A stretch of 64,000 nucleotides of DNA from Podocnemis expansa (Eukaryota > Chordata > Testudines > Podocnemididae), in NCBI GenBank assembly GCA_007922195.1, contig ML681963.1:137371019-137435018 (forward strand), read 5' to 3'. This document shows positions 24,035 to 34,435 of this stretch, piece after piece (within the stretch, counting starts at the first letter, position 1; each line of letters begins with the position of its first letter). A model generated the notes under the pieces. It saw only the letters and a list, made by a program, of their open reading frames with translations. It made no database searches and was not told the origin of the DNA. The translations under genes and the position numbers were made by a program.

Positions 24035-24170
24035 AGTGGAGAAGGGTGCTTCATAGAGTACCTATAGGGACACATGGCTTGAAGAACCAAATCCTGCACA
24101 AAGAGAGTAACTCCATCTTCTCTGAGATGCGTCCTTCTGGGTGCTCCACTGCAGGTGACTCCCAAGCAGC
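24035..24170. other. DIRS element 1 internal complementary region
   Basis: The first part (about 24040-24110: GTACCTATAGGGACAC, then GAAGAACC, then GAGAGTAACTCC) is the reverse complement of the start of the left terminal repeat. The second part (about 24113-24165: TTCTCTGAGATGCG, GGGTGCTCCACTGCAGGTG) matches the right end of the element read inward. This abutment of copies of both ends is the circle-junction template known from DIRS elements. Confidence 0.7.
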
Positions 24171-25180
24171 ACCTATCACTGAGGGCTGAGGCTTCAGAGT
24201 CCAGTCTGTTACAGATGATACTTCTGTGGCACTAAATCTGGCATCTGCAGCCAACTCCCTGAGGAGGGCATAATGTTCTGGAAAGGTATGTGCAGATGAC
24301 TAGATAGTGGCTCGGCAGATTTCTGATATAGGGCTACCCTTGAGGAAGGCATTAGAAGAGGAAATCTATTGTGCTGAATGCTTGCATCTTTAAGCTGGAA
24401 AGCTACATTACACGCCTGGTAACACAGTCTGATGCAGTCTGAGACCCATTTGGAGAGTCTTTGAGCAGAAATCACTGTATCCTTTGACCTAGCTACAAAG
24501 GAGAGGAATAGGCATGGAAATGTACTGAAAGCATGTGTTCTGTTCCAGATAGAAGACCAAGGCTGCTGAGCATATGGAGAATGACCTCCCTATTATCCCA
24601 ATGAGGTTTAGAATAAAAGGTTGGAAGTTTAATAAGCTGGTTTATATGGCAAGCAGAAGTCACCTTGAGTGTGAACTTTGGGTGTGATGTAAAAATGACT
24701 TTATCACAGAAGAACACAGTGAAGGATGCACCATCACGGTTGCTATGTCCCTTATCCTTGCTGGGGTAACAGCAGTCAGGATGCCATTTTCACTGAGAGA
24801 TAAATTCCAAAGGAGTAGCCATATAGTCTGTCTTAGAAAAACAAAAAAGGAATCCTGTACTGAACAAACTGCAACAGCCTCAAATAGCAGTCTAGTGACT
24901 CCTTTTAACGCTAGGTTGCAACTCCATTGAGAAATGGGAAGTCCTGGTGGGGTGAAGAGGTTTGCTATGCCTTTGAGAAATCTCTTCATGGTCTGATAGG
25001 AGAAGATTGAATATCCTACTTGCTGGTGGAAGGTTGCAACTGCTGTTAGGTGAATCTTTAGCAAGGTGACAGAAACCCAGTTTCTTCAGAATCAGCAGGT
25101 AGCCCAGGACTACTGCTAGGCTGGCTTCATTTGGAGTGATAACTTTGGGCTGGCACCAGATTTAAATCTATTCCATGTTT
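24050..25180 (-). pseudogene. Tyrosine recombinase (DIRS YR), decayed
   Basis: The enzyme would join a circular DNA copy into the genome. Readable segments in order are 'LTAVATFHQQVGYSIFSYQT' with 'RFLKGIANLF' (about 25030-24930), 'SQWSCNLALKGVTRLLFEA' (about 24940-24880), 'VIFTSHPKFTLKVTSACHIN' with 'LPTFYSKP' (about 24710-24600), 'SKWVSDCIRLCYQA' (about 24460-24410), and 'AHTFPEHYALLRELAADARF'. The last includes the His-Tyr pair at 24270-24275, where the catalytic tyrosine of the family sits. The usual His-x-x-Arg box is disturbed ('QHNRF'). Segments fall in different frames with stops between them, so the gene is broken. It lies between the RNase H region and the internal complementary region, the expected place. 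Confidence 0.8.
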
Positions 25181-25289
25181 ATAGGTACGTATGATGAGTA
25201 ACTCCTTTCCTACTTTGTAATAGCCCTTCCTATATCTCCTCACAGCACAATGTTTTTATTAGCTAGAACCCATGAAGGAATCAGCATTT

Positions 25290-25612
25290 GAACCTCAAGA
25301 TCTGCAGGCTGGGACAGGAGTGTCACTGCCCTGGGGAAGGACCTGGGGAACCAGCCCAGGCCCCGTCCCCTGACCACAGGCCACTCCCCGGCTGGTTACA
25401 GGGCAAGGAGCTGCAGCTGGAGCCATGGGGCCACCAGGCCTAGAAAGGGGCCGGAAGCGGTCACTGCTGCTGCGGGCACCCGGGCCCCGGATCTCCGGCC
25501 AGAGACCATGAGAGGCAGGGGCCCTGCCAGGACCTGGGGCACTGGCACCTGGATTCAGGGCATGGGCCCCATGTGCCAGGCACGAGCGATGCCCCTGGGC
25601 TGGGATAGAGAG
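25290..25612. other. GC-rich island inside DIRS element 1
   Basis: About 320 bases of markedly GC-rich sequence (GCGGGCACCCGGGCCCCGG) lie between the RNase H/methylase part and the recombinase part of an otherwise AT-rich element. The base composition changes sharply at both edges. I find no terminal inverted repeat or clean target duplication. Its minus-strand frames (84-109 codons) are Pro/Gly/Arg-rich without a known domain. It could be an insertion or a transduced fragment. Confidence 0.5.
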
Positions 25613-25639
25613 TGCATCCCTCATTTTGCAATTGCAAGT

Positions 25640-26365
25640 ACAGAGTGACTGGAAGAGTCATTGGTGGACATAGTGTCACTTGTGACAGGAAAGGATACCA
25701 TGTCTGCCTGGCCAAGAGGGAGCAAATCTGTATGTCTGCTTTTTTTCTCTTTTTTCGCTTTCAGTTGGACTTTCAGAATTGGAGGGAATGGGGTAAAGGC
25801 ATAAAGAAAACCTTGTCCCATGGAAGGAGGAGAGTATCATCCATGGAGTGTTTTTCGATTCCCCACTGTGGACCGGTACTGGACCGGATCTTTCTTGTTC
25901 TGGTACATAGCAAACAGGTCTACTGATGGTGTCCCTCATTGCCAGAATGTCTTATAGGACTCCTGAATTTACTTCCCACTTCTGGTCAAGCAGGAATTCG
26001 TTGCTGAGGTTGCCTGCAGTCTTGTTGTGTGCTCCTGGCAGGTATGCTGCTGAAATTATAACACTGTGCAAAATACACCAGTTCCATAGGTTTAATGCTT
26101 CCATGAACAGAGAATGATCTGGTGCCTCCGTGATGGTTTATGTAACACATGCAGGCCACATTGTCCATCATGACTTTTGTGTGCACGTCTTTCATCAGCA
26201 GGAGGAAGTAAGCACATGTGTTTCTGACCACTCTGAATTTGAGAAGGTTGATGTGAAGGCACATCGTGGATGGTGCCTATTTGACCTGCACCATGAGACC
26301 AGTGATGCATGACCCATCTGTGAGGGATGCATCAGGGGTCAAGAGTAATGATAGGGAAGGCTGAA
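25640..26365 (-). pseudogene. RNase H and methylase-like part of DIRS pol
   Basis: RNase H removes the RNA template during reverse transcription. The minus strand shows 'DASLTDGS' (first acidic position kept), 'CLHINLLKFRVVRNTC' (the family's Leu-Leu-Glu is now Leu-Leu-Lys, so an active-site acid is lost), 'VMMDNVACMCYINHHGGTRS' (second Asp kept), then 'NLWNWCI' and 'YLPGAHN'-like words. Further downstream, 'DTLLLPWDKVF', 'MPLPHSLQF' and 'LLARQTWYPFLSQVTLCPP' follow the methylase-like linker of DIRS pol proteins. Frameshifts separate these blocks. The region continues the RT block upstream on the same strand and precedes the recombinase. Confidence 0.8.
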
Positions 26366-26639
26366 TAAATGGGATTCTTAAACACACAGTTACTGGTGTT
26401 TTTACCAATACAATGATTGCTTGACTTTGGTGGGCACTGATAGTAGTTTGTTTGCTGCCACCGTTTGGCCTGTAAACTGAACGAAACCAAGCCTGAAGGT
26501 ATCTTCTGGTTAGTCTGGCACAAACTATGACTGATGTACCTGTGATCACATGCTCCAGGAGCTGCAGACAGCATCTGACTGAAATCTGGGGGCTGAAGCA
26601 TAGTGCCTCTGCATGGAGAGGCCGAGGAATCTGTAATAT

Positions 26640-27140
26640 GGGAGGAGTGCCTTCACCTAAATGGATTTAAAGTTGGTTCCTATGAATTCTAATCTTCGTG
26701 CCAGTGTTAATGTTGATTTTTGTGTGTTGATTTGCAAGCCCAGATTCTGAAATAGGTTCAGTGTAGTCTGAGCAACTCACTGAGCTTCAGTGAAGGAATG
26801 TGCCTTGTGAAGGCAGTTGTCCAAATAGGGATAAATCATGATATCTTGAGAGAAGGGTATCCTGTATTACTAGGAGTCTAGCATGAATCTGAGTTATCAC
26901 CTCTAACTTGGTGTTATGGAAACATGAACTTGTGCATCTTGTAGGTCAAGGACAGAGAACCAATTTCCTTTCTCTGATGTTTTAATAATAATTGATAGAG
27001 TGTTCACCTTGAACTTCTGTGCCTTGATTTATCTGGTAAGCACTCAGAGGTCCAGTATGGGTCTCCAATCTCCCTCTTTCTTTGGTATTAGCAAGTAGTG
27101 AGAGTAGAAGCCTTTGCCTCTTAGATGTGCAGGCACAGGC
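26640..27140 (-). pseudogene. Reverse transcriptase core of DIRS pol, decayed
   Basis: Two catalytic landmarks of DIRS RT can be read on the minus strand. 'SVLDLQDAQVHVSIT' (about 26955-26910) corresponds to the Asp-Leu-x-Asp-Ala-Tyr box with Tyr changed to Gln. 'IYPYLDNCLHKAHS' (about 26835-26795) corresponds to the Tyr-Leu-Asp-Asp active site, with the second Asp changed to Asn at 26817-26819. 'LGLQINTQKSTLTLARRLEF' follows at about 26745-26685. Stops and shifts interrupt the frames, and part of the segment between the two boxes seems deleted. Loss of the second aspartate alone would abolish activity. Confidence 0.8.
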
Positions 27141-27479
27141 TCTATGGCTCCTACACTGAGGAAATGGTTGTCTCCTGACGTAGCAGATTCTCATAAGAAG
27201 TCTCCAGAAGAGGGATGAGGAAGGCAAAAGGATGATGTGTCTATCCTGGATGATCTACAGCACCCACTTGTTGGAGGTTATCCATTCCAAGGTGCTGCAG
27301 ACTAGGATAAAACAGTCTCTGAAGGGATGGGTGGGATTTTCCAGAATGAGATGATGAGAAGAATGCCCTTGACTGACCCATCAAAGCTGACTCTCAAGGA
27401 TGAGAACTGGAAAGAAGTTGGTTGAGATCCCAACTGCTTCCATCTGGAGAACCTAGGCTTCTTTGTGACCCATAAGATC

Positions 27480-29577
27480 TCATAAGTACTGGGGTGAGTA
27501 TTGAAAATACTATGATGAGTGAGGCTTGAGTGCTCACTGTAGGCTGTACTTTCTCTAAGTATAGATCTCAAGGAACCAAAGGCTTGCCCTAGCATCCTTC
27601 AACATATGAAGGAATATGTTGGTGTTCTCAGCAAATAACTGTCCCCTCAAAAGAATGTCTTCCATCACAGTTTGTACCTCTTTAGTGATGCCAAATAAAA
27701 CAAGCCACAAAGCCCATCTCATCACAATTGCCATGGAAATTAAGTGTGCTACCATGTCAGCTACATCAAGTGCAGATTGGAGGGACGTTTTAGACACTAA
27801 TTGGCCCTCATTGACTATGGCCGTGAATTAGTCCTTGTGAAAGTCAGGAAGCTGCTCAATAAAGGAAGAGTTTTGTGTAGCTTTGGTAGTCATATTTTGC
27901 CAACAAGGCTTGATAGCTCACTACATGCAACTGGGGGTATCTAATGAATATGTGATCCTGTTGAATAGATCCAAAAATTTCCAGCCCTGATCAGAAAGGG
28001 TGGATTTGTGGTGCTGGCAGGCAGCCCTAGAGTTAACTGCATCCACAGTGATGAAATTGGGAGGCAAATGGGAAAACAGAAACTCTGTGTCCTGTACTGG
28101 CACGTAATACTTTTTGTCCACCTGCCATATGGCAGACCCCTGCATGTTGGCAGGATAGATGCAGGGGTCTGCCATATGACTTTGGCTGAGTCCATGAGAG
28201 CCTCCTTAATAGAGAGGGCCACTCTGAAGGAATGTAAAACGTCCTCCAGTGTGTTGCAAGACTTCGTTGCCTCCTGTAATGGTATTTTCAGGTCCTTTGA
28301 CACCTTCTTTGCCAGGTCCTTGAATAATTTGAAGGCATCAGCCATCTATGGCAGATAGGGCATCACCACCTTGTCTGAGAAGAAGTGGGCTTGAGGAGGC
28401 ACTTTCTTCTCCATCTCAGCCTATACCTCCTCTCCTGCCTGTTCAGGGGTTTCAGAAGCCCTCAAAGTCATGGCTGAAGAAGGATGTCTACTTGTTTGCT
28501 GATATGCCACATTAGATGTGTGGGGAGGCTTGCTGACTTGGAGCCTGCCACAGGTCCCAGTATGACCAGTTTGGTGGTAGGGGCCTGCTGATTGGTACCT
28601 CAATTGACCAAATCAGGGAGGCCTTAGATCAAATGAATGCTATATCCAATGTCCATAGTGAAACTGAGTCCCATATGGCAGGTGAGAAGAGTAGTGGGAA
28701 CCATGTCCTCTTGCTCATTTTCTGACTCCAGTGAGAAAGGCAGTGCTCAGCAGGAAGAGGTTCATAAATCCAGGGCTCTTGGTGAACTTGGCATCAGATC
28801 CCCGGTACCGAGTAGGGCTGAGTCTGGTGCATTAGACGCCGAAAAATCTCTTGAACACTGGAAATCCAGTGGTACAGATGGCATCAGTACCAGAGGCAGG
28901 GTCAGAGATGTGGACCTTGCAGCAAAGTTCATCAGTGCCAAGCACACTGAGGTCAGTATATGTGCCAGGGTCTGTACTGACAGAGCCTTCCCCAGTGGCT
29001 CTTCTATATTTTTAATGCCCCTGTGGTACCAGTGATTCTTTGCCTGTGTTCACTGGGTCTCTGGCCAGTCCAACTTGCTCCATTAGCTCAGTACCATGCA
29101 TGTCCTGTGTACTCAATGTAGACGCCTTCTGTGCCATCGGTAGTGATGATGTTGATGACCTGGAGATCACTTATAGTCTATTCAGGGCTCACTACAGGGA
29201 CTCACAGACCTTTTCGTAGAGGGCTTGTGTGAGTGGCTCATCTCTCTGGGCTCACCTCCCTTTGAAGAAGAGGGTTGCAATGAAAGTTTCTGCTGGGACT
29301 CCAGGGGTTTGAGTAGAAATTTGAGTTTTAGCTATCAGTCCTTCCTGGATCTGGGCTTCAGTTGTGACACAAGCCACATTTTCATGGAATGCACTTCTCT
29401 CCCAGGCAGTGAACACATGGTGAATGTCAATCAATCACAGAGACATTTCTTGCAACCGAAACACTTTTTGAAATCTGGTGAGCAGGGTGCACCTTTCTCT
29501 AGGCCCCATTCCCCTCATCAGGCTTGGTGGCAGATGAACCCTTTTTTCTTCCCTCTCTCTCTTTTTTTAAGGCATGG
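27480..29577 (-). pseudogene. DIRS gag-like protein, decayed
   Basis: This is the first gene of the element, a putative nucleic-acid-binding structural protein. Near the start (about 29480-29330) cysteine-bearing words 'FKKCFGCKKC' and 'LKPRSRKD' match the zinc-binding N terminus of the family. A Ser/Thr/Pro-rich stretch follows (about 29050-28640). The conserved core reads 'SKDLKIPLQEATKSC', 'AKVIWQTPASILPTC', 'DKKYYVPVQDTEFLFSH' and 'AVNSRAACQHH' (28300-28010). Later come 'KTSLQSALDVADMVAH' and 'GQLFAENTNIFLHMLKDARA' (27790-27560). The initiator is probably at 29575-29577. At least three frame changes and several stops break it. DIRS element 2 carries a homologous but divergent gag. Confidence 0.85.
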
Positions 29578-29647
29578 CTAAGTAAAATACAAATGAAGTA
29601 AAAATGAAATAAAGCTTCAAGGGAAGCTAAAATTAACAGACATAAAA

Positions 29648-30109
29648 AAACAAGGAGTCCTGTGGCACTTAAAGACTAAGGATGTATTCACACACACGGT
29701 TATTTCGAAACAAGTTGTGTCGAAACAAGCGTTTCGAAACAAGGTTGTTTCGCCCCCAAATGGGGTTTAACTTGTTTTGAAACATGTTCACACGAGTTGT
29801 TTCGCCCCCAAATGGGGTTTAACTTGTTTCGAAACGACGCCCTTGTTTCGAAACAACGGGTTCCCGTTGTTTCGAAACAACGGTGTGTTGTGTGAACATG
29901 GTTTTTTTTGTTTCGAAACAACAAGGTTGTTTCAAAACAAAAGTGCTGTGTGAACACAGCCTAACAAATTATTTATCGCATGAACTTGCATGGGATTTTC
30001 TCCCACAAAAGCTCATGTAATAAATAAATTTGTTAGTCTTTTTTAAGTGCCACAGGACTCCTTGGTTTGTTTTACTGAACTAGACTAGCACGGCTGACCC
30101 TTTCAAACT
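29648..30109. mobile_element. Penelope-like tail inverted dimer, split by a MITE
   Basis: The minus-oriented half (29648-29679, then 29965-29996) is followed directly by a plus-oriented half (29997-30109), which ends CTAGACTAGCACGGCTGACC. The halves meet inside the terminal hairpin. The dimer sits in the 5' leader of DIRS element 1, so it is younger than that element. Confidence 0.75.
29680..29961. mobile_element. Palindromic MITE, subfamily B (TTTCGAAAC), copy 1
   Basis: The left end GGATGTATTCACAC and right end GTGTGAACACAGCC are flanked by TAA on both sides (29677-29679 and 29962-29964). The interior consists of GTTTCGAAACAA units in both orientations, with the pair 'CGCCCCCAAATGGGGTTTAA' present twice. 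The host is a PLE tail, so the empty site is known. Three-base TAA duplication points to PIF/Harbinger. Confidence 0.85.
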
Positions 30110-30124
30110 TAGCAAGATCTAAAA

Positions 30125-30312
30125 GAGTTAATGAGCAATGAACAGATGGCTATAGCTCCATGCGTAGCCAGGGTGGCTGAGAAGAAACTGAGGAGAGTTT
30201 GTCCATACATGCACTGGCTGAAAGGACATTGCCAAAATTCTCCAATCAGCAGTGCAAGGATTCAGACACACCACAGTGGAACACCCATAAGGACCCTATT
30301 CAAGAAGAACCC
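30125..30312. repeat. DIRS element 1 right terminal repeat
   Basis: Read in reverse complement, it starts GGTTCTTCTTGAATAGGG, continues with TTCCACTGTGGTGTG and CTGCTGATTGGAG, and parallels the left terminal repeat. Confidence 0.7.
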
Positions 30313-32762
30313 TCACTTTTTCCCCTTCCCCCCATAGCAGGGTCCACTATTCTTGCCCCACAGCAGGGGCTCTGTGTGTATTCCAATTACTCCATTTCCC
30401 CCCTTTCCCTTTCATGTCAGGAGTTCTGTCTCCCCTTATGCCCTCCTTCTCCCTCACCACTCAGTAGAGGCTTTGAGTGCCTCACTTTCTCACACACCAG
30501 GAGTCCCCAAAGAACCTCAGCCATGGGGCAGTGAGAATGGGGGACCCTGGGACTTGCAATTAGCTCAGCCTAGGAAGTGTGCACCCTCTGGTTAGGTATT
30601 ATTTGTATCGTAAAAGGGCCTGGAGGCCTATTGCACAAACACACAACAAAACATCAGTCCCTATCCTGAAGAGTTCATAGTCTGTGTGTAAAATGAGAGA
30701 CAGCAAGTGTATAAAATAGAGAGAAAAAAGGTAATGGTGAGACGACTTGTGGTCAGCATCTTGTGTGTGTGCTGCTGTTCTCCACACAGCTGTCGGCTGT
30801 CAGCTGTACTCTATGTACATAATCTAAACAAGTACTTTGGATTCAATCACAAAATATTCTATACTATAAATGTAAAACAGTGGGGGCAAATTGTTTACAG
30901 GGAATGCAGGTTAGAGGGGCATCCAGGAAGGCTTCTTGCCTGCATGTTGAAGAAGAATTATAGTAGCAACCCGTATGCTACCTGCTCTCTAAAGAGCACA
31001 GGGGACTGCTCACCCCTGTTCCTTCTTGGGCACAGAAGGCAAGGGCAGAGCCATGGCTGGAGCAAATTCCTTCTCTCTATCCCCACACCATGTACAGAGC
31101 AGATGGAGAGAAACAAGTATCTAAAGCATAATCTCTCCATCGCAGCTCTGCACCTGTATAGGGCTGTGGTTTGCAATTGAGCCCTTATAATCTAGTACAA
31201 ATGACAATGACCTCTGAATCTTCAAAACTCCTATAACATGAAATGACTGAGACTAATTTTTTTTTAGTTGCTCGTCTTGAACGTCTTCACCAGTAATTGC
31301 CCACTGATACAGGGCGTGCAGTGGAAATGGCAGAAGAGAAACAAGGGGAACGAACAGTAGCAGACTAACAGGGCATCAGATAGAGAAACAACAGAGTAAT
31401 GATGGTGCATCTTCCCTTGACTTTTGCATTTCATGTTAATTGATTGCTGAATCACTTGAGGTCATTAACACATTTGTAAAGACTCATGTGGATGCTCCCC
31501 CCCCCATGTCTGATCAAAGCTACAGAGAGTCAAGGTTATCCTCAGGATCAGTTGAAGGTAAAACACACAAACTCGGGATCAAACATGTGGTGGGTAAAGC
31601 ATTAAAAACATGTTAACTTCCTCAAGCTAATTGGCAGTTAACTTAAAACTTTAGGTACAAAAGTCTGGTGGGATAACCCCTCTAATTCTAACTGTTGATA
31701 AACTTATGTGGGTCTAGAGTAAGTCCAATGAAGAATGTCAATCACAGTAAAAATTGGTACTCCAGAGTTACGCCAATGTAACGGAGATCAGAATCTGAAC
31801 CGCTGTTTTTATAGCCACGAGGAAGAGCTGTCTCAGTCCAAGCAGCTCTGCTCTCACAGACTGTACACAGACAGCTTTTTTAAAGGTTCTAATGCAAGAA
31901 AAAGAGGGGGGGTGAAGAGGGGATGAAACCATCAGCGTCTGTCTGAAGCACGTACTCCTATACAATGGACAAAATCACTGCCACAATGCCACCTGATACC
32001 AGATGTCAAAACACAATCCTCAAATATTATCTCTAATATCTAAGAGCTCTAGGATTGGATCTTGTATGAATATAGTGCATAAGGGCTAGAGAGCAAAATT
32101 ACCACATCCCTCAGCCTGGGATGCTTGCGTGGGACGTTAAGATAGCTAAAGCCACATAACTGCAGATCCAGTAGCTTTTCCCCTTGCCCATTCTCAATGC
32201 CAAACTCCATACTGGCCTGTCTAAAGGTGATGCAGAGGTTTCCTGTGCAAATAATTACTTTTCTCTCACTTCATGCCATACAGGGTAGTTGCGGGGCTTA
32301 CGTCACATGGAGCATGAATTTCACTCTAAACACGCAAAATCTCTGCAGTGTGGTCCATGAAGTTCAAGGTTGAATCAAGCAGCTATAAGTTTATATGCAG
32401 TTTTTTCATGGAAGCCAGAACACAGGCTATGACCCACAATATACAAGGGAGAAAATCAACTACATATCCATTTGTCCATGTACAGAAACTGCAACTGCTG
32501 AAATTTTGTATTCAGCACATGCCCAGAAATACTGCCAATGCATTCATGGAGACATTAAGCATCATTAGCGAGGCATCTCTGCCAATTTGGCTTATGTGCC
32601 AATCACTGTGCATCCTCCAAGTAGGCAAAGTAAGCTGCTGGGAGATCTTTCCGGGGCAAACTAACAAAAACTGTAGAATGGACTCCCTTTTCAAGGACCC
32701 TGCCTGTTTCTTATTTGCGTACTTATGTTTTGCTAATGTTACCAGAATTCAGGTACCAGGAT
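30313..32762. other. Mostly unannotated DNA
   Basis: Apart from the SINE tail at 30593-30730 I can name nothing. No frame has a recognisable domain. A short poly-C run lies at about 31498-31506. Confidence 0.4.
30593..30730 (-). mobile_element. SINE tail fragment, reverse orientation
   Basis: TATTATTTGTATCG, GGCCTGGAGGCC, CACAAACACACAACAAAACA and GTCCCTATCCTGAAGAG are the reverse of the tail seen at 21890-21985. The tRNA-like head is not present. Confidence 0.55.
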
Positions 32763-33237
32763 TGTCTTGGTGCCGTCAGAGCCAATAACCACACCAAGGG
32801 TGAAAAGGTATTTGCTTTATTGCATTTGTGATCACAAATGGGTTCCCTGAATGAAACCAGAGAGACCCCGATTACAGGAAGAGTTTAGCCTTATATTCAG
32901 TTATATGTAATAAGCCATATAAGGTTACAGACAAAGAAATGATACATAATTGGCTAAAAGAAATTAAGGGGAGTGGGGAGGTAACAGATTTTTAGGGAAA
33001 CGGGAAGTTATGGGAGTTTACAGAAAAAGGGAAGTAAAGGGGGTTTTGTTAGTGCCTGTCTGGTAAACAACATGATGTTTTTATCTAAAGGAAATGATTT
33101 TATGCTACAGCTTACAGGGTTTAGCACTATATGTCAGCTTTCAGCTTATAGAGTTTAGTACCATAGATCAGCTTACACTAACAGGTAGTTTCATATTGAG
33201 TTCACAACTGGAGCCACTTTCTACCTTATTGTTTGCA
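32763..33237 (-). mobile_element. Candidate solo LTR of a retrovirus-like element
   Basis: On the minus strand the 475-bp unit begins TGCAAACAATAAGG and ends ...GGCACCAAGACA, so it has TG...CA ends. An AATAAA signal lies at 32815-32821 (reverse complement), about 50 bases from the end, as in an R-U5 arrangement. Flanks AGGAT and GGGAT could be a 5-bp target duplication with one mismatch. No internal coding sequence or second LTR is present nearby. The family is unknown. Confidence 0.5.
33109..33176. repeat. Tandem duplication of about 35 bp inside the LTR
   Basis: CAGCTTACAGGGTTTAGCAC followed by CAGCTTATAGAGTTTAGTAC marks two adjacent imperfect copies, each ending near a TCAGCTT word. In LTRs such duplications often lie in the promoter or enhancer part. 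Confidence 0.65.
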
Positions 33238-34352
33238 GGGATAGGATCCCGGAATCTGCTTACTACTTTAAATCCTCCACAACGAAGAGCTTCCTCATGT
33301 AGAAACTAGTTGAAAGAGTCTCTTCATCCCTGGTAAAGGGTGGCCCAGATCTCTGTTATACTTTGGCCTAGTTGCCTGACTTGCGTGTAAATATCTTTCT
33401 GGAGACTACTGCCAACATACATTACTGTGGGTGCATAATCCCTTGCTATTTATTTCCTATGCAAATAGTCTGATCCACTTGTGACCAAGTGCAACGCCAT
33501 CCCCACAGAGGAGCAGGAGCATAGGTAGCCAACCATTTCCCGAGAGCATTAGCTAAGTCTGAGAGTTGCTAGTCAAGTTGAACTACATAGCAAACAACCT
33601 TGTTGTAGTGTGACCATAGTGAAGAGAATATAACATTGCTAAGTGAGCATCTGGCTGGTGTAACATTAAAATTAAAGATAAATAAAACAGCTAATACTCT
33701 CTCTGCCTGTCTCTTTTTTGGGGGGAAATAGAAAGGGGTAGCTGTAAAACTACATGGGGAGATGCAACAGTTATGAAGTGATGCATTTCAATGGTGCCTG
33801 TAGTAGGGCATTTGCTCACCACCCCACTTTCCTGTCACCCTCTGGACTAGAAAGGACACTGAGACCCACAAATGTGCTAACACCATTGATTTATTCAAAG
33901 CATGCATTAGAATCTTTCACACCATATAGTACCTTCCCAGGGCCACTTGCAAGGGCTGGTCAGGAACACAGGCAATGCCTCCAAATTTTTGACTCCATTA
34001 GTCTCTAGCCTTCCACGTCCTCTAAGACCTCGTTTACAAGTCCTCTTGGTTCTGTAGGACAGCTGCAGCTCACGAGCTAATCAAACCCCTAGGAAGCTAC
34101 TCAGCCTGTGCCTCTGCATATTTGCCTCCCCTCAGGCAATCAAGCTTACCCAGCTGCCTGCTCTGCTACCCCAAAACTAGCTACCCTTGCATGGCAGGGG
34201 GCTGAACTGGGGCTTCACCCCCTAGCACCCTGTCATACTGCCATGAACCCATTTTGGAGGAAGAGACTCTTATTTCAGAAAAGAATGCCCACACATAGTT
34301 TTTCAGGAGTAATTTCATGTGTAGGCAAGCCCTAAGAAGTGCAGAATATTTT
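33238..34352. other. Unannotated spacer
   Basis: No gene is recognised. 33780-34250 is GC-richer than its surroundings and may be an old repeat, but it has no motif I can name. Confidence 0.35.
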
Positions 34353-34435
34353 CAAGTCCCAAAGCCGCAGCCACTTCAGTCTAGTTCAGCAAAACAAGCA
34401 AGGAGTCCTGTGGCACTTAAAGACTAACAAATTTG
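34353..34435 (-). mobile_element. Penelope-like tail, single truncated copy
   Basis: CAAGTCCCAAAGCCGCAGCC, GTCTAGTTCAGCAAAACAAG, GTGGCACTTAAAGACTAAC and AAATTTG follow the minus orientation of the family. It stops before the terminal hairpin. Confidence 0.8.

Larger units (their letters stand above)
23812..30312 (-). mobile_element. DIRS element 1, full-length but decayed
   Basis: This is a tyrosine-recombinase retrotransposon read from right to left. Its order is right terminal repeat, gag, RT, RNase H, methylase-like stretch, tyrosine recombinase, internal complementary region, left terminal repeat. The two terminal repeats are inverted relative to each other, which is typical of DIRS and unlike LTR elements. 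Stops and frameshifts interrupt every frame, so it is dead. It has been invaded by a PLE inverted dimer (29648-30109), which in turn carries a MITE (29680-29961), and possibly by a GC-rich insert (25290-25612). DIRS elements are known from amphibians, squamates, turtles, crocodilians and fish; naming rests on remembered protein motifs. Confidence 0.85.
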
